From an uncultured Treponema sp. (GTDB lineage Bacteria > Spirochaetota > Spirochaetia > Treponematales > Treponemataceae), in NCBI GenBank assembly GCA_949299755.1, contig CASGBA010000006.1, forward strand, positions 62,001 to 126,000: 64,000 nucleotides of DNA. Direction: 5' to 3'. Shown here in pieces: positions 1-8,441 of the stretch. The position numbers were made by a program, and so were the translations under genes. Below the pieces are notes generated by a model that worked only from the letters and a program-made list of their open reading frames with translations, was not told where the DNA came from and did no database searches. How positions within the stretch are numbered: position 1 is the first letter of the stretch; each line of letters opens with the position of its first letter.

Positions 1-1444
1 CCAATGTGTTTGCGGTTAGAATAAAAAGAATATTGGAAAGGTCAAAGGGCAAATCAAGGTAATGGTCCCGGAATGCAACATTTTGCTCCGGATCCAAAAC
101 CTCCAGAAGGGCGCTGGAAGGGTCTCCCTGATAACTTGCTCCCATCTTATCCACTTCGTCAATCATAAAAACAGGCGCCCGGGTTTTCACGATTTTAAGT
201 CCCTGAAGGATTTTTCCGGGCATTGCGCCGATATAAGTGCGCCTGTGGCCTTTGATTTCAGCTTCGTCCCTCATGCCGCCCACGGAGAATCTGAAAAAGG
301 GTTTATTCATTGCCCGGGCAACTGAACGGCCCACACTGGTTTTACCCACTCCTGGAGGTCCTACAAGAAGTATTATGGAACCTTTTGTATCCTGCCTGAG
401 TTGCCTTACCGCAAGATATTCAACGATACGTCTTTTAACATCATCCAACCCGAAATGATCTTCATCCAGTATCTTTCTGGATGCCTGGATATCATAGTTT
501 TCCTTCTCCGGTTCACCCCACGGCAGATTTATTATTGTCTCAAGGTAATTCCGTGTAACAATATATTCCCCGGAACTGGGTTCCATCAGGGCAAATTTTT
601 CCAGCTCACTTTCCACCGTTTCTTTAATTTCACCGGTAAAATTAAATGCGTCCAGTTTTTCCTTGAACTTCTGGTAATCAGACGAACGGGCATCAGTTGT
701 CATTCCCAGTTCTTCTTTAATCGCTTTTAATTCTTCCCGGAGGAAATATTCCCGCTGGTTTTTTTCTATGCTTTTATTTATTTCATTTTGAATTTTCTTT
801 TGAATCTGAAGAAGCTCCTGTTCTTTCTTTATGAACACAAGAACCTTTTCCATTCTCAAACGGACATTTGTTGTTTCGAGTATACGCTGCTGATCATATT
901 TATCTATATTCAGAATACTGGCGATAAAATCCGCGATTTTTCCAGGTTGATCAATATTCACCATATTCAAGCGCATCTCTTCGGAAAAAAGCGGATTGTT
1001 TTCGGAAAGCTCCTTCATTTCGCTTAAAAGGGCACGGGTAAGGGCCTTTACTTCAAAAGTGTCGTATTCCTCATCATCAATATAATCCACAATCGCAACC
1101 ATGGGCAGCCTGGGATTAACAGCCTTTCTTATTCTGAACCGCTTCAAGGTGGAAACAAAAACATTTATACCGCCATCGGGGAGGTTTATTTTTTTTACGA
1201 TTCTTGCTACAGTACCCACCTCATACAAATCATCGGTCGCGGGGCTTTCAGTTTCTTTTTTTACAAGGGATATGCCCACAAAACCCGATTCAGAATAAGC
1301 TTCCTCCACGGATTTAACGTCGTCCGGATTATTTACCATAATCGGCATAAAGACACCGGGGAAAACCGGACGGCCGGACAGTGGAATTATAAACAGTTTA
1401 TTGGGAAGAAGTTGTTCAATGGGCACGATGTTACGTTCACTCAT
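1..1444 (-). CDS. lon: ATP-dependent protease Lon, 3'-truncated by the window edge
   Basis: Lon is a cytoplasmic AAA+ serine protease that degrades misfolded and regulatory proteins. About 481 codons are visible, read toward position 1. The N-terminal substrate domain begins MSERNIVPIEQLLPNK. The AAA+ module follows, with Walker A GPPGVGKTS (about 331-357) and Walker B FMIDEVDKM (about 150-175). The last readable residues, LFILTANTLE, match the sensor region of Lon. The rest of the AAA+ lid and the Ser-Lys protease domain lie beyond position 1, so the missing end is due to the window, not a mutation. The ATG at 1444-1442 follows a weak GGTGAT ribosome site. It lies 94 bases downstream of secF and is separated from it by a terminator. 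Confidence 0.97.
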   Translation of the reverse strand, partial: MSERNIVPIEQLLPNKLFIIPLSGRPVFPGVFMPIMVNNPDDVKSVEEAYSESGFVGISLVKKETESPATDDLYEVGTVARIVKKINLPDGGINVFVSTLKRFRIRKAVNPRLPMVAIVDYIDDEEYDTFEVKALTRALLSEMKELSENNPLFSEEMRLNMVNIDQPGKIADFIASILNIDKYDQQRILETTNVRLRMEKVLVFIKKEQELLQIQKKIQNEINKSIEKNQREYFLREELKAIKEELGMTTDARSSDYQKFKEKLDAFNFTGEIKETVESELEKFALMEPSSGEYIVTRNYLETIINLPWGEPEKENYDIQASRKILDEDHFGLDDVKRRIVEYLAVRQLRQDTKGSIILLVGPPGVGKTSVGRSVARAMNKPFFRFSVGGMRDEAEIKGHRRTYIGAMPGKILQGLKIVKTRAPVFMIDEVDKMGASYQGDPSSALLEVLDPEQNVAFRDHYLDLPFDLSNILFILTANTL

Positions 1445-1492
1445 GTTTTAAATATCACCATAAATATATTAAAAGTCAAACGTACAAAAACA

Positions 1493-1519
1493 CAAAAAAC
1501 GGCGCGTAATCCGCGCCGT
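1493..1519 (-). terminator. Rho-independent terminator after secF
   Basis: Read on the minus strand, an 8-bp GC-rich stem (ACGGCGCG / CGCGCCGT, loop of 5) is followed directly by TTTTTTG. It lies 20 bases past the secF stop, so it ends the yajC-secD-secF transcript before lon. Confidence 0.85.
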
Positions 1520-1538
1520 CAATGTACAGCCAATGCAG

Positions 1539-2777
1539 TTACAAGCTTTCGCCGATTCGAACCGGTTTCTTTTGATCCTGCTTTATCAGCCCTTTATCCT
1601 TGCGGAAACGGCCCACAAAACTTATGAATGCGCTTGCGATATAAATTGTGGAATAAACACCGCTGATAAGACCTACAATAAGAGCAAGCGCAAAATTCTT
1701 TATATCCCCGGAAGTGAAGAAATAAAGAGACAGAACAGCCAGCATGGTCGTTATTGTAGTGATAAGGGTTCTTCCCAAACATTCACTTTGGGACAGGTTC
1801 AGGATTTCCGTCAGATTTTTATCCGGATGAAGTCTCTTGTTTTCCCTGATCCTGTCAAATATAACAACTGTGTCATTTATTGAATACCCGACTATGGTTA
1901 AAACCGCCGCCAATGTAGTCGAATTAAACTGCATCCGGGTCCAGACAATAAACGCAACCATTATCAACGCATCGTGGATAATGGCAAGAACCGCACCGAA
2001 GGCAAAATCCCAGCGGAACCGGATTGAAGCGTAAATGAGTATCAGGAACAGGGCACCTACTACAAGAAGGACAGCCTGTTTCGCCAGGGAAGCTGAAAAC
2101 CGGGCACCAACAAAATCGGAGGAAACAACAACAACGGAATCCTCTCCAAAATGATTGACAAGGGCATTTTCCAAACTGGAAGCCAATACGGAACCAGCTT
2201 GTTCAACGGAACCGTCATCGCTTAATCTTATCTGGAAAGTGCGGTCGGAAGGCTCCCCCACACTTTGTACTGAAACTTCTTCAAATCCAGAAAGGGCATC
2301 GCGTACCTCATCCACAGAAATCTGTTCCATGCTCATGGAAACATAATGGAAAAAATACGGGGTTTCAGAAAGACGGGTGAGCTTCGAAGAGTCAACAAAA
2401 ACGGAATCCATGGGGACACTGGCGGGAGCCAGGGATTCAGCTGTGACACCAGGAACCTCTTTTACCGCCTCAATGAACAGACCCGCAGAAGGATATTGGG
2501 AGAACGGGAATGAATAGGTTTTATTATCCCCGCCAATACCGGTAACAACCAAATCAATCTTATTCTGGGAAAGAGAAACAGCCACAGACTGGCTACCGTC
2601 ATATGTAAGAGAAAAAGCCGCGGGGGCTATCCTGATTTGCTCGATTAAACCAGCCTGAAAGTCAATACCGAAGTTAATTCCTTTTATAAAAAGCCCTGCA
2701 ATTCCGCAGGCAATTATAACAACACTCAGAATCACCATCGGAAGAAAAAATTTACTGAATTGAATAACACGTTTCAT
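1539..2777 (-). CDS. secF: Protein translocase subunit SecF
   Basis: SecF is an inner-membrane subunit of the SecDF-YajC complex, which uses the proton or sodium gradient to pull exported proteins out of SecYEG. The 412-residue product has the family layout: a first membrane helix (residues 11-33), the GINFGIDFQAG motif just after it, a large periplasmic domain, then five helices in the C-terminal half including the conserved IVGYSINDTVVIFDRIREN segment. It is longer than the roughly 320 residues of the E. coli protein, mainly in the periplasmic part. Its ATG overlaps the secD stop (TAATG), implying coupled translation. Confidence 0.97.
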   Translation of the reverse strand: MKRVIQFSKFFLPMVILSVVIIACGIAGLFIKGINFGIDFQAGLIEQIRIAPAAFSLTYDGSQSVAVSLSQNKIDLVVTGIGGDNKTYSFPFSQYPSAGLFIEAVKEVPGVTAESLAPASVPMDSVFVDSSKLTRLSETPYFFHYVSMSMEQISVDEVRDALSGFEEVSVQSVGEPSDRTFQIRLSDDGSVEQAGSVLASSLENALVNHFGEDSVVVVSSDFVGARFSASLAKQAVLLVVGALFLILIYASIRFRWDFAFGAVLAIIHDALIMVAFIVWTRMQFNSTTLAAVLTIVGYSINDTVVIFDRIRENKRLHPDKNLTEILNLSQSECLGRTLITTITTMLAVLSLYFFTSGDIKNFALALIVGLISGVYSTIYIASAFISFVGRFRKDKGLIKQDQKKPVRIGESL

Positions 2778-4510
2778 TACTTAACCCTCCAGCTGATACT
2801 GATTTTTTCCTTTTTCATCACATCCGTGCCGAAATCAAACATAAGCCGTGAAACAAACAGGGCGGTGAATACAGAGGAAACTACACCGATAGCGAGAGTT
2901 ACCGCAAAACCTTTTATCGGACCGGTTCCAAGCTGCGAAAGGAAAATCGCCGCAATGAATGTCGTAATGTTAGAGTCCATAATCGCCCAGAAAGCATGGT
3001 CAAAACCGGCGGCAATAGCCGCTCCACGGGATTTATTCAACCGAAGCTCTTCTTTAATACGCTCAAAAATAACTACGTTGGCGTCAACGGCCATACCGAT
3101 GGTTAAAATCATACCGGCGATTGAAGGCAATGTAAGTGTTAAATTGAATGCGGAAAGAACACTGAACATGATGAACATATTCAAGAACTGGGCAACAAAA
3201 GCATTAAATCCGGCCCCCTTATAGTATATAAGGAGGAAGATGAGCACCGCACCGAGACCCGCTTCGAGGGCATGGATACCCTGCCAAATCAAGGTATCCC
3301 CCATGCTGGCACCTATGACCTGTTGGTTTTCAAGTTCCAGGGGAACATCAAGAACAGCGGTACGCAGGACAACCTGCAAATTCTCAGCTTCATCGGCGGA
3401 GAACCCGGAAATTTGAACCGCACCATCGGTAATAGGCTCCCGGATAGTGGCCATTGATTTTATTTTTCCGTCTGAAACAATGGCCAAAGCCTTCCCCCTG
3501 TTTTCCGTGGTAAATTTACCGAAAATATCGGTTCCCTCCGAATCAAGACGGAAAACAACCGTGGGTCTGCCTAATTCATCCCTGCTGGTCTGGGAACTCT
3601 GGATATGGCGTCCCTCCAGTGCAATGTCCTTTTTTATTGCGGCGAAGTCTACCCTTTCATCTATACCGTAATCGTCTTTTGTGTAAACACCAAGAACCTG
3701 GCAATCCTCGGGAATCACAGATGGATCCAGAAGATTATAATCCGCATCAAAGGTTGTCGCGGGATGAAGGGCATAATAAGACTTAAAAAGGGTTGTCGCA
3801 TCTGAATCCACCAGATGGAAAGAAAGCATACCCTTTCCGGAAATAATGGAGTTTATCCTGTCAGAATCAGCCGTGCCGGGAATTTCAATATAGATGCGGT
3901 CTTCACCCTGACGGCGCACAACCGGCTCGGACAATCCGAAACGGTCAATACGGTCGGAAAGGGTTTCCAAAGCCTGGGACATGGCACTGTCCTTAAAAGC
4001 CTGGACATCCTGGACGGAATCCCCTGCGGAGGCAAGGGCCGCGTCCAAATCGGCTTTAATGATAACACTCATACCACCGGAGAGATCCAAACCCAGTTTA
4101 ACAGCGTTTTCCTGGGTATGCTTTATTTTCAGGATGTCCTGCCTGTAATTTTCCTCGGCCACAGCCATTACATCGGCTTCATTCCCGAAAGCGGACAAAA
4201 CGTCAGCAGCCGTCCAAATTTCCGGTATTGTCCGGCCGGTGGATTTATACCTTTTTTCAGCAACCTTTATGATTGCGTCAAAATTTCCAGGCAGCGCTTC
4301 GGAAGAAGAGGCTTTCGCCTGATCAATCAAATAGCGGACATCATTGGAGGCCATGTTCATCGCATAGTCTTTGATCCTTTCCCTGGAACCCACAGCAAGA
4401 GCCTGATCCTCTTTCGGGGTCATAAAATACCATTTAGCTGTAGGCCATAAAAAGGCAAAACAAATAGCCAATACAACAATGATGAGCGCAAAACGGCTTC
4501 GTTTATTCAT
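2777..4510 (-). CDS. secD: Protein translocase subunit SecD
   Basis: SecD partners SecF in the membrane complex that assists late steps of protein export. The product has one N-terminal membrane helix, the GLDLSGGMSVIIKADLDAAL signature of the P1 region, a periplasmic head, and the C-terminal helix bundle with GMAVDANVVIFERIKEEL. The ATG at 4510 is preferred because the TTG 12 bases upstream is part of its own ribosome site (TTGGAGC). The length of 577 residues is normal for the family. It is second in the yajC-secD-secF operon, 73 bases after yajC, and its stop overlaps the secF start. Confidence 0.97.
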   Translation of the reverse strand: MNKRSRFALIIVVLAICFAFLWPTAKWYFMTPKEDQALAVGSRERIKDYAMNMASNDVRYLIDQAKASSSEALPGNFDAIIKVAEKRYKSTGRTIPEIWTAADVLSAFGNEADVMAVAEENYRQDILKIKHTQENAVKLGLDLSGGMSVIIKADLDAALASAGDSVQDVQAFKDSAMSQALETLSDRIDRFGLSEPVVRRQGEDRIYIEIPGTADSDRINSIISGKGMLSFHLVDSDATTLFKSYYALHPATTFDADYNLLDPSVIPEDCQVLGVYTKDDYGIDERVDFAAIKKDIALEGRHIQSSQTSRDELGRPTVVFRLDSEGTDIFGKFTTENRGKALAIVSDGKIKSMATIREPITDGAVQISGFSADEAENLQVVLRTAVLDVPLELENQQVIGASMGDTLIWQGIHALEAGLGAVLIFLLIYYKGAGFNAFVAQFLNMFIMFSVLSAFNLTLTLPSIAGMILTIGMAVDANVVIFERIKEELRLNKSRGAAIAAGFDHAFWAIMDSNITTFIAAIFLSQLGTGPIKGFAVTLAIGVVSSVFTALFVSRLMFDFGTDVMKKEKISISWRVK

Positions 4511-4583
4511 TTTTTGCTCCAACTCGTTTTATTATCTTTAATGATGGATCATGGCAACAAAATGCCATTTCCGATGAAATCAG

Positions 4584-5042
4584 TTATTTTTGCTCCTGCC
4601 CGGCGGCTTCTTCCGGTTTTTCAGATCCGGCTTCAGTCCCGGAGGGAACAGCGGCGGCTTCCCCTTCCTTGTTGTTTTCGCCGGAATCCTTTATTTTCTT
4701 GTCAGCCTTAGCCGCCTTCTTGGAATTTTTTTCCGGTTCATCCACCACAACGGAGGCTATGGCATTACGGCTGAATTCAATCTTGCTTCCGTCTTCAACC
4801 TTGATGACTATTGTCTTTTCAGCTTCACGTACTGCGGAAACTTCACCATGGATTCCGCCTATCGTAATGATTTTGTCGCCTTTTTTAAGGGCGTTAATCA
4901 TCTTTTCAGTCTCTTTCTGCTTTTTGTTCTGGGGACGGATGATAAAAAAGTAAAAAATCACGAAAATCAGGGCAAACATCAGTATCGTCATGTAAGACGA
5001 ACCAGCCTGGGGTTGAGCCTGTAAAAAGGGAATAAAATTCAT
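4584..5042 (-). CDS. yajC: Preprotein translocase subunit YajC
   Basis: YajC is a small single-pass membrane protein found with SecDF. The 152-residue product has a membrane helix at about residues 17-36 (YMTILMFALIFVIFYFFIIR), followed by the family hallmark RPQNKKQKE and the GDKIITIGGIHGEV segment. The last 45 or so residues are a low-complexity Lys/Glu/Ala tail (PEKNSKKAAKADKKIKD onward) that is absent from short YajC proteins and is probably disordered. It is the first gene of the yajC-secD-secF operon and diverges from pgk. Confidence 0.95.
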   Translation of the reverse strand: MNFIPFLQAQPQAGSSYMTILMFALIFVIFYFFIIRPQNKKQKETEKMINALKKGDKIITIGGIHGEVSAVREAEKTIVIKVEDGSKIEFSRNAIASVVVDEPEKNSKKAAKADKKIKDSGENNKEGEAAAVPSGTEAGSEKPEEAAGQEQK

Positions 5043-5211
5043 TAGACTTCACTTCCTTAAAGAAAAATATTATAACCCGGACAGACTATCACGGAGGACA
5101 GGGGGCAGTCAAGATTACGGAAAGAGCATAATATATCAAAAGAACCACTGTATCAATAAAGGCAAGTGTGATATATTAGAAGCATAACTGACTAAATTCC
5201 GGAGGAAACAT
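5043..5211. other. Divergent intergenic region between yajC and pgk
   Basis: This 169-base AT-rich gap must hold the promoters of yajC (minus) and pgk (plus). The pgk ribosome site CCGGAGGAAACAT lies just before its ATG. No promoter matched consensus well enough to call, and no structured RNA was seen. Confidence 0.5.
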
Positions 5212-6480
5212 ATGATTAAAACGGTAAAAGATGTGGATTTGAAAGGGAAACGCATCATAATGCGGGTTGACTTCAATGTTCCGATGAAAGACGGAGAGGT
5301 ACAGGATGACACACGTATCCGGGCTGCCCTCCCCACCATCGAGTACATCCTTTCCCAGTCACCGCGCTCCCTTGTTTTGATGAGCCATCTGGGAGACCCC
5401 AAAAAAGACGTGAAAAAAGCCCAGGAAAAAGCTGAGAAAGCCGGAAAAACTTTCACGGAAGAAGACAAAGAAAAATTCATCAACGGGAAAAACAAAATGA
5501 AACCCGTTGCGGAATATCTTTCAAAACTCATTGGCAAACCGGTGGTTTTCACAGGCGGATGCCTGGGACAAAAATCCGCTGTGGACAGCCTTCCAGAAGG
5601 CGGAATCCTCATGCTTGAAAACACACGCTTTGAAGACGCTGAGACAGCCAAAGATACAGCCGCCCAGGAACCCATGGCCAAGGAACTGGCTTCCTATGGC
5701 GACATTTACGTAAATGACGCCTTCGGTACAGCCCACAGAGCCCATGCTTCCACAGCGACAATCGCCAAATTCATGAATGTAAAGGTCGGCGGTTTCCTTA
5801 TGGAAAAAGAAGTGAAATACCTGGAACCGATGCTGAACAATCCCCCCAAACCCATGACAGCCATAATCGGAGGGGCAAAGGTTTCTTCAAAAATAGCTGT
5901 TCTGGAAAGTCTCCTGAAAAGCGCTTCTTCCCTTATCATCGGAGGCGGGATGGCTTACACCTTCCTGAAAGCCCAGGGACACACAATCGGAAAATCCCTT
6001 GTTGAAGACGACTTTATAGACACAGCTAAAAGCCTTCTTTCCAAGGCCGCCGAAAAGGGAGTGAAAATCCTGCTTCCTGTGGACCACCTTGGAGCTGAGG
6101 AATTCAGCGCGGACGCAAAGGCTGTCCCCGTCGATGGGATTGACATTCCGGATTCACTGATGGGTATGGACGTGGGTCCGAAAACCCTCGCCCTGTACAA
6201 GGATGTTATCCTTGCATCCAAATCCATTGTATGGAACGGCCCTGTGGGTGTCTTTGAATTTGAAGCTTTCTCAAAGGGAACAGCGGAAGTAGCCCACCTT
6301 GTGGCGGAAGCCACAGGGAAAGGCGCTGTAAGCGTTGTGGGTGGCGGTGACTCTGTGGCTGCCGTCAATAAATTCAACCTGGCGTCAAAGATGAGCCATG
6401 TTTCCACCGGCGGCGGCGCATCCCTTGAATTCCTTGAAGGCAAAACCCTTCCCGGAATAGCCGTACTCGAAACAAAGTAA
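5212..6480 (+). CDS. pgk: Phosphoglycerate kinase
   Basis: Pgk makes ATP in glycolysis by moving a phosphate from 1,3-bisphosphoglycerate to ADP. The N-terminal signature [19 protein letters not shown] is present, as are [10 protein letters not shown], the ENTRF segment, the GGAKVSSKI nucleotide-site motif, WNGPVGVFE and the C-terminal GGGDSVAAV and [13 protein letters not shown] loops. The 422 residues include a short charged insertion at about residues 64-90, just after LGDPKK, which accounts for the slightly larger size. The start follows a strong GGAGG. It appears monocistronic, with a terminator 20 bases after the stop. Confidence 0.98.
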   Translation: MIKTVKDVDLKGKRIIMRVDFNVPMKDGEVQDDTRIRAALPTIEYILSQSPRSLVLMSHLGDPKKDVKKAQEKAEKAGKTFTEEDKEKFINGKNKMKPVAEYLSKLIGKPVVFTGGCLGQKSAVDSLPEGGILMLENTRFEDAETAKDTAAQEPMAKELASYGDIYVNDAFGTAHRAHASTATIAKFMNVKVGGFLMEKEVKYLEPMLNNPPKPMTAIIGGAKVSSKIAVLESLLKSASSLIIGGGMAYTFLKAQGHTIGKSLVEDDFIDTAKSLLSKAAEKGVKILLPVDHLGAEEFSADAKAVPVDGIDIPDSLMGMDVGPKTLALYKDVILASKSIVWNGPVGVFEFEAFSKGTAEVAHLVAEATGKGAVSVVGGGDSVAAVNKFNLASKMSHVSTGGGASLEFLEGKTLPGIAVLETK

Positions 6481-6495
6481 GGCTTGCCAAGACCT

Positions 6496-6530
6496 AAAAA
6501 AACGCCGGCGTTAAACCGGCGTTTTTTTTT
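6496..6530 (+). terminator. Bidirectional terminator between pgk and the hydrolase gene
   Basis: An 8-bp stem (AACGCCGG at 6501-6508, CCGGCGTT at 6516-6523, loop of 7) is followed by a run of T to 6530. An A-run lies on its left side, so it can also stop transcripts of the convergent lipoprotein gene. Confidence 0.9.
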
Positions 6531-6548
6531 CACAGGCCCCCTGTCCCG

Positions 6549-7463
6549 TCAATCAGCGAAGCTGGTTATAAAATCCGCATAAGCCTGCAACGCTTCGGGA
6601 TGGTTCAACAAATCCACGTGAATCATACCGGAAACTTCCAGATAATCCACGGTGTAGCCCTTATTTTTCATAAGGGGAACATACACGTCCGAATGGACTT
6701 TTTTGCTTACCGATTCATCCGCATCCCCTGCCACGAAGAAATAAGGTACATCGGGCAAATTGTCTACAAAATTCATGGGGTCATGCTGCTTAACCGCTTC
6801 CGCGACACCGCAATCATAATAATTATAAGCCCTGTATATGGTGGCGGCACAGTCTGGACGTTCCGTGCAATGATATGCCAGATTTGTGACCGGGCAATTC
6901 AGGGCGACCCCTGCAACATCATGTTTCCCGTACCGGGCGTAATTAAGGACGCCCATTCCGCCCATGCTTCTGCCGAACAAAACCAGAGGTATATCTTCAG
7001 ACAACCCGTATTTCCCGTATACAGCATCAAGAACCTTATCAATAGTATCGATTGTCTCATAACTCATCCAGTTCCACGGGCCGCTATAAGGCCGGACAAC
7101 CAAAACACCTTTTTCGCCCAACATTGTATCCTGAAGCTCAGGGGATGTTTTATATCCGTGTCCCGCATTCAACCCCTGCACATCAAGGGCCACCGCTTTC
7201 ACGGGCATAACGCATTGAGCTTCATTTACCCATGCATAAGTGCCCAAAGTGTTTTCATCAATGGTAAAGACCCTTTCCAGTTCAGCGCTGGACGGGGTTT
7301 TTATATCTCCCGCAATATTTTCGTTGGCAAGCGACATGGCTCCGTCTTCTTTAATATTTCCGGAAGTGTTTTCCGCCGGAATTGATGTACAACCGAACAG
7401 CCAGTATACACTGAAAATTATTGCGCAGAAAATTCCTGTTTTGCAATTGATAAATTTATTCAT
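6549..7463 (-). CDS. Lipoprotein alpha/beta hydrolase
   Basis: This is probably a surface or periplasmic serine hydrolase anchored by lipid. Translation is placed at the ATG at 7463, which has a perfect AGGAGG seven bases before it. That leaves a 304-residue product with a type II signal peptide and lipobox (LFGC, Cys about residue 25). The nucleophile elbow is GRSMGG (G-x-S-x-G). An acid in AGDADES and a histidine in GMIHVDLLNHPEA could complete the triad. The fold resembles prolyl-oligopeptidase or acyl-esterase types, and the substrate cannot be told from sequence. It converges with pgk and stands alone. Confidence 0.85.
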   Translation of the reverse strand: MNKFINCKTGIFCAIIFSVYWLFGCTSIPAENTSGNIKEDGAMSLANENIAGDIKTPSSAELERVFTIDENTLGTYAWVNEAQCVMPVKAVALDVQGLNAGHGYKTSPELQDTMLGEKGVLVVRPYSGPWNWMSYETIDTIDKVLDAVYGKYGLSEDIPLVLFGRSMGGMGVLNYARYGKHDVAGVALNCPVTNLAYHCTERPDCAATIYRAYNYYDCGVAEAVKQHDPMNFVDNLPDVPYFFVAGDADESVSKKVHSDVYVPLMKNKGYTVDYLEVSGMIHVDLLNHPEALQAYADFITSFAD

Positions 7464-7733
7464 TTGTTTCCTCCTGATTACACTACTAGTCCAATGAAAT
7501 GAGAACAAAAAATAAGCAAAAAAAATCCGCTTTAAGAAAAACGACATAGACTAAATCATGCTACACATCAGCCTCCCCAGCAAGCACCATGCATGTTTTA
7601 TTCCGGAAAATAATCGATTATTTATTACTTGCCTGTATTTTAGGCCTCTGTTTTCCGCATGTCTATGTTACAAGATATAAATATTTCAATATTTTACTGT
7701 TATACAAGACAAAGATGAGTGTAAAACGGGACT
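7464..7733. other. 270-base AT-rich intergenic region with inverted repeats
   Basis: The gap lies upstream of the lipoprotein hydrolase gene. It holds a perfect 16-bp palindrome (AAATAATCGATTATTT, 7608-7623) and a distant inverted pair ACATAGAC / GTCTATGT flanking it. A weak promoter-like match on the minus strand (TTGCTG, 17 bases, CATGAT) lies between the palindrome and the gene. No coding potential was seen. Confidence 0.4.
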
Positions 7734-8441
7734 TTATCTGACGATGGAAATATATCCGTCCGCATCCAGGAAAAGGCTGTATTCCACACCGGGCTCGAAG
7801 GAACGGATTTTCAAGCGCTGGACAGAAAAGGCTTTCAGCAAACCGGGGAACAGCCTTTCCATTTTTACCAGACCGAAGATATCCGCCAGAGAATCCCTCT
7901 CCTTTCTGGAAATTTCATGGAGCAGGTAAATAAGAGGAAACCCTTCCAAATCATAATAAGGCAGAAGATTCAAGGCAGAACGGGATCCGGAATCGTCAGA
8001 ATAGAGAAGGACCGGGAAAACCAGCATGGATGCTGAATCCCGGAATTCGTCCGAAACATCATTTTTCCCTATCCATTTCAAAAAATCAAAAAAAGAGAGG
8101 GGATTTGTTGGAAGAGTGAGAACAATACAGTCCAAGTTCAGTGCCCACCCGCTCCAGGAACGTTCAATGGTCCCCACTGGATTACCGTCCGGAGTGGAAA
8201 ATGTAAGTCTGGCACTGATGGTATCGGAACTGCGGCCGAAAACAGTTATATAAACCGGCAACCGTATACCACCACTTTCTTTACGCATAATCTGCAAAAT
8301 CTTGGAAGATGAAATTGTGTTGTAAACAGAAAAAATGTGGATTACAGAAAAAACTCCGAGAAAAATCCATATTAAAACAGGCGGAATCAGAATAAAGCGT
8401 AAAAACGATTTTTTATGTCCTGCGAAGGAATCTTTTTTCAT
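7734..8441 (-). CDS. Conserved hypothetical single-pass membrane protein
   Basis: I do not recognise the 235-residue product. It has a basic N-terminus, then one strong membrane helix (residues 15-37, FILIPPVLIWIFLGVFSVIH), and a soluble remainder, probably outside the membrane, with alternating beta-type segments. There are no obvious catalytic motifs or cysteine clusters. Its ATG overlaps the ligA stop by four bases (ATGA), so it is the last gene of the ligA operon and probably translated by coupling. It may be a spirochaete-specific envelope protein. Confidence 0.75.
   Translation of the reverse strand: MKKDSFAGHKKSFLRFILIPPVLIWIFLGVFSVIHIFSVYNTISSSKILQIMRKESGGIRLPVYITVFGRSSDTISARLTFSTPDGNPVGTIERSWSGWALNLDCIVLTLPTNPLSFFDFLKWIGKNDVSDEFRDSASMLVFPVLLYSDDSGSRSALNLLPYYDLEGFPLIYLLHEISRKERDSLADIFGLVKMERLFPGLLKAFSVQRLKIRSFEPGVEYSLFLDADGYISIVR

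Noticed and set aside
1548-1570. GATTCGAACC-like string suggesting a tRNA T-loop
   Set aside because: It lies inside the secF coding end and no cloverleaf can be formed around it.
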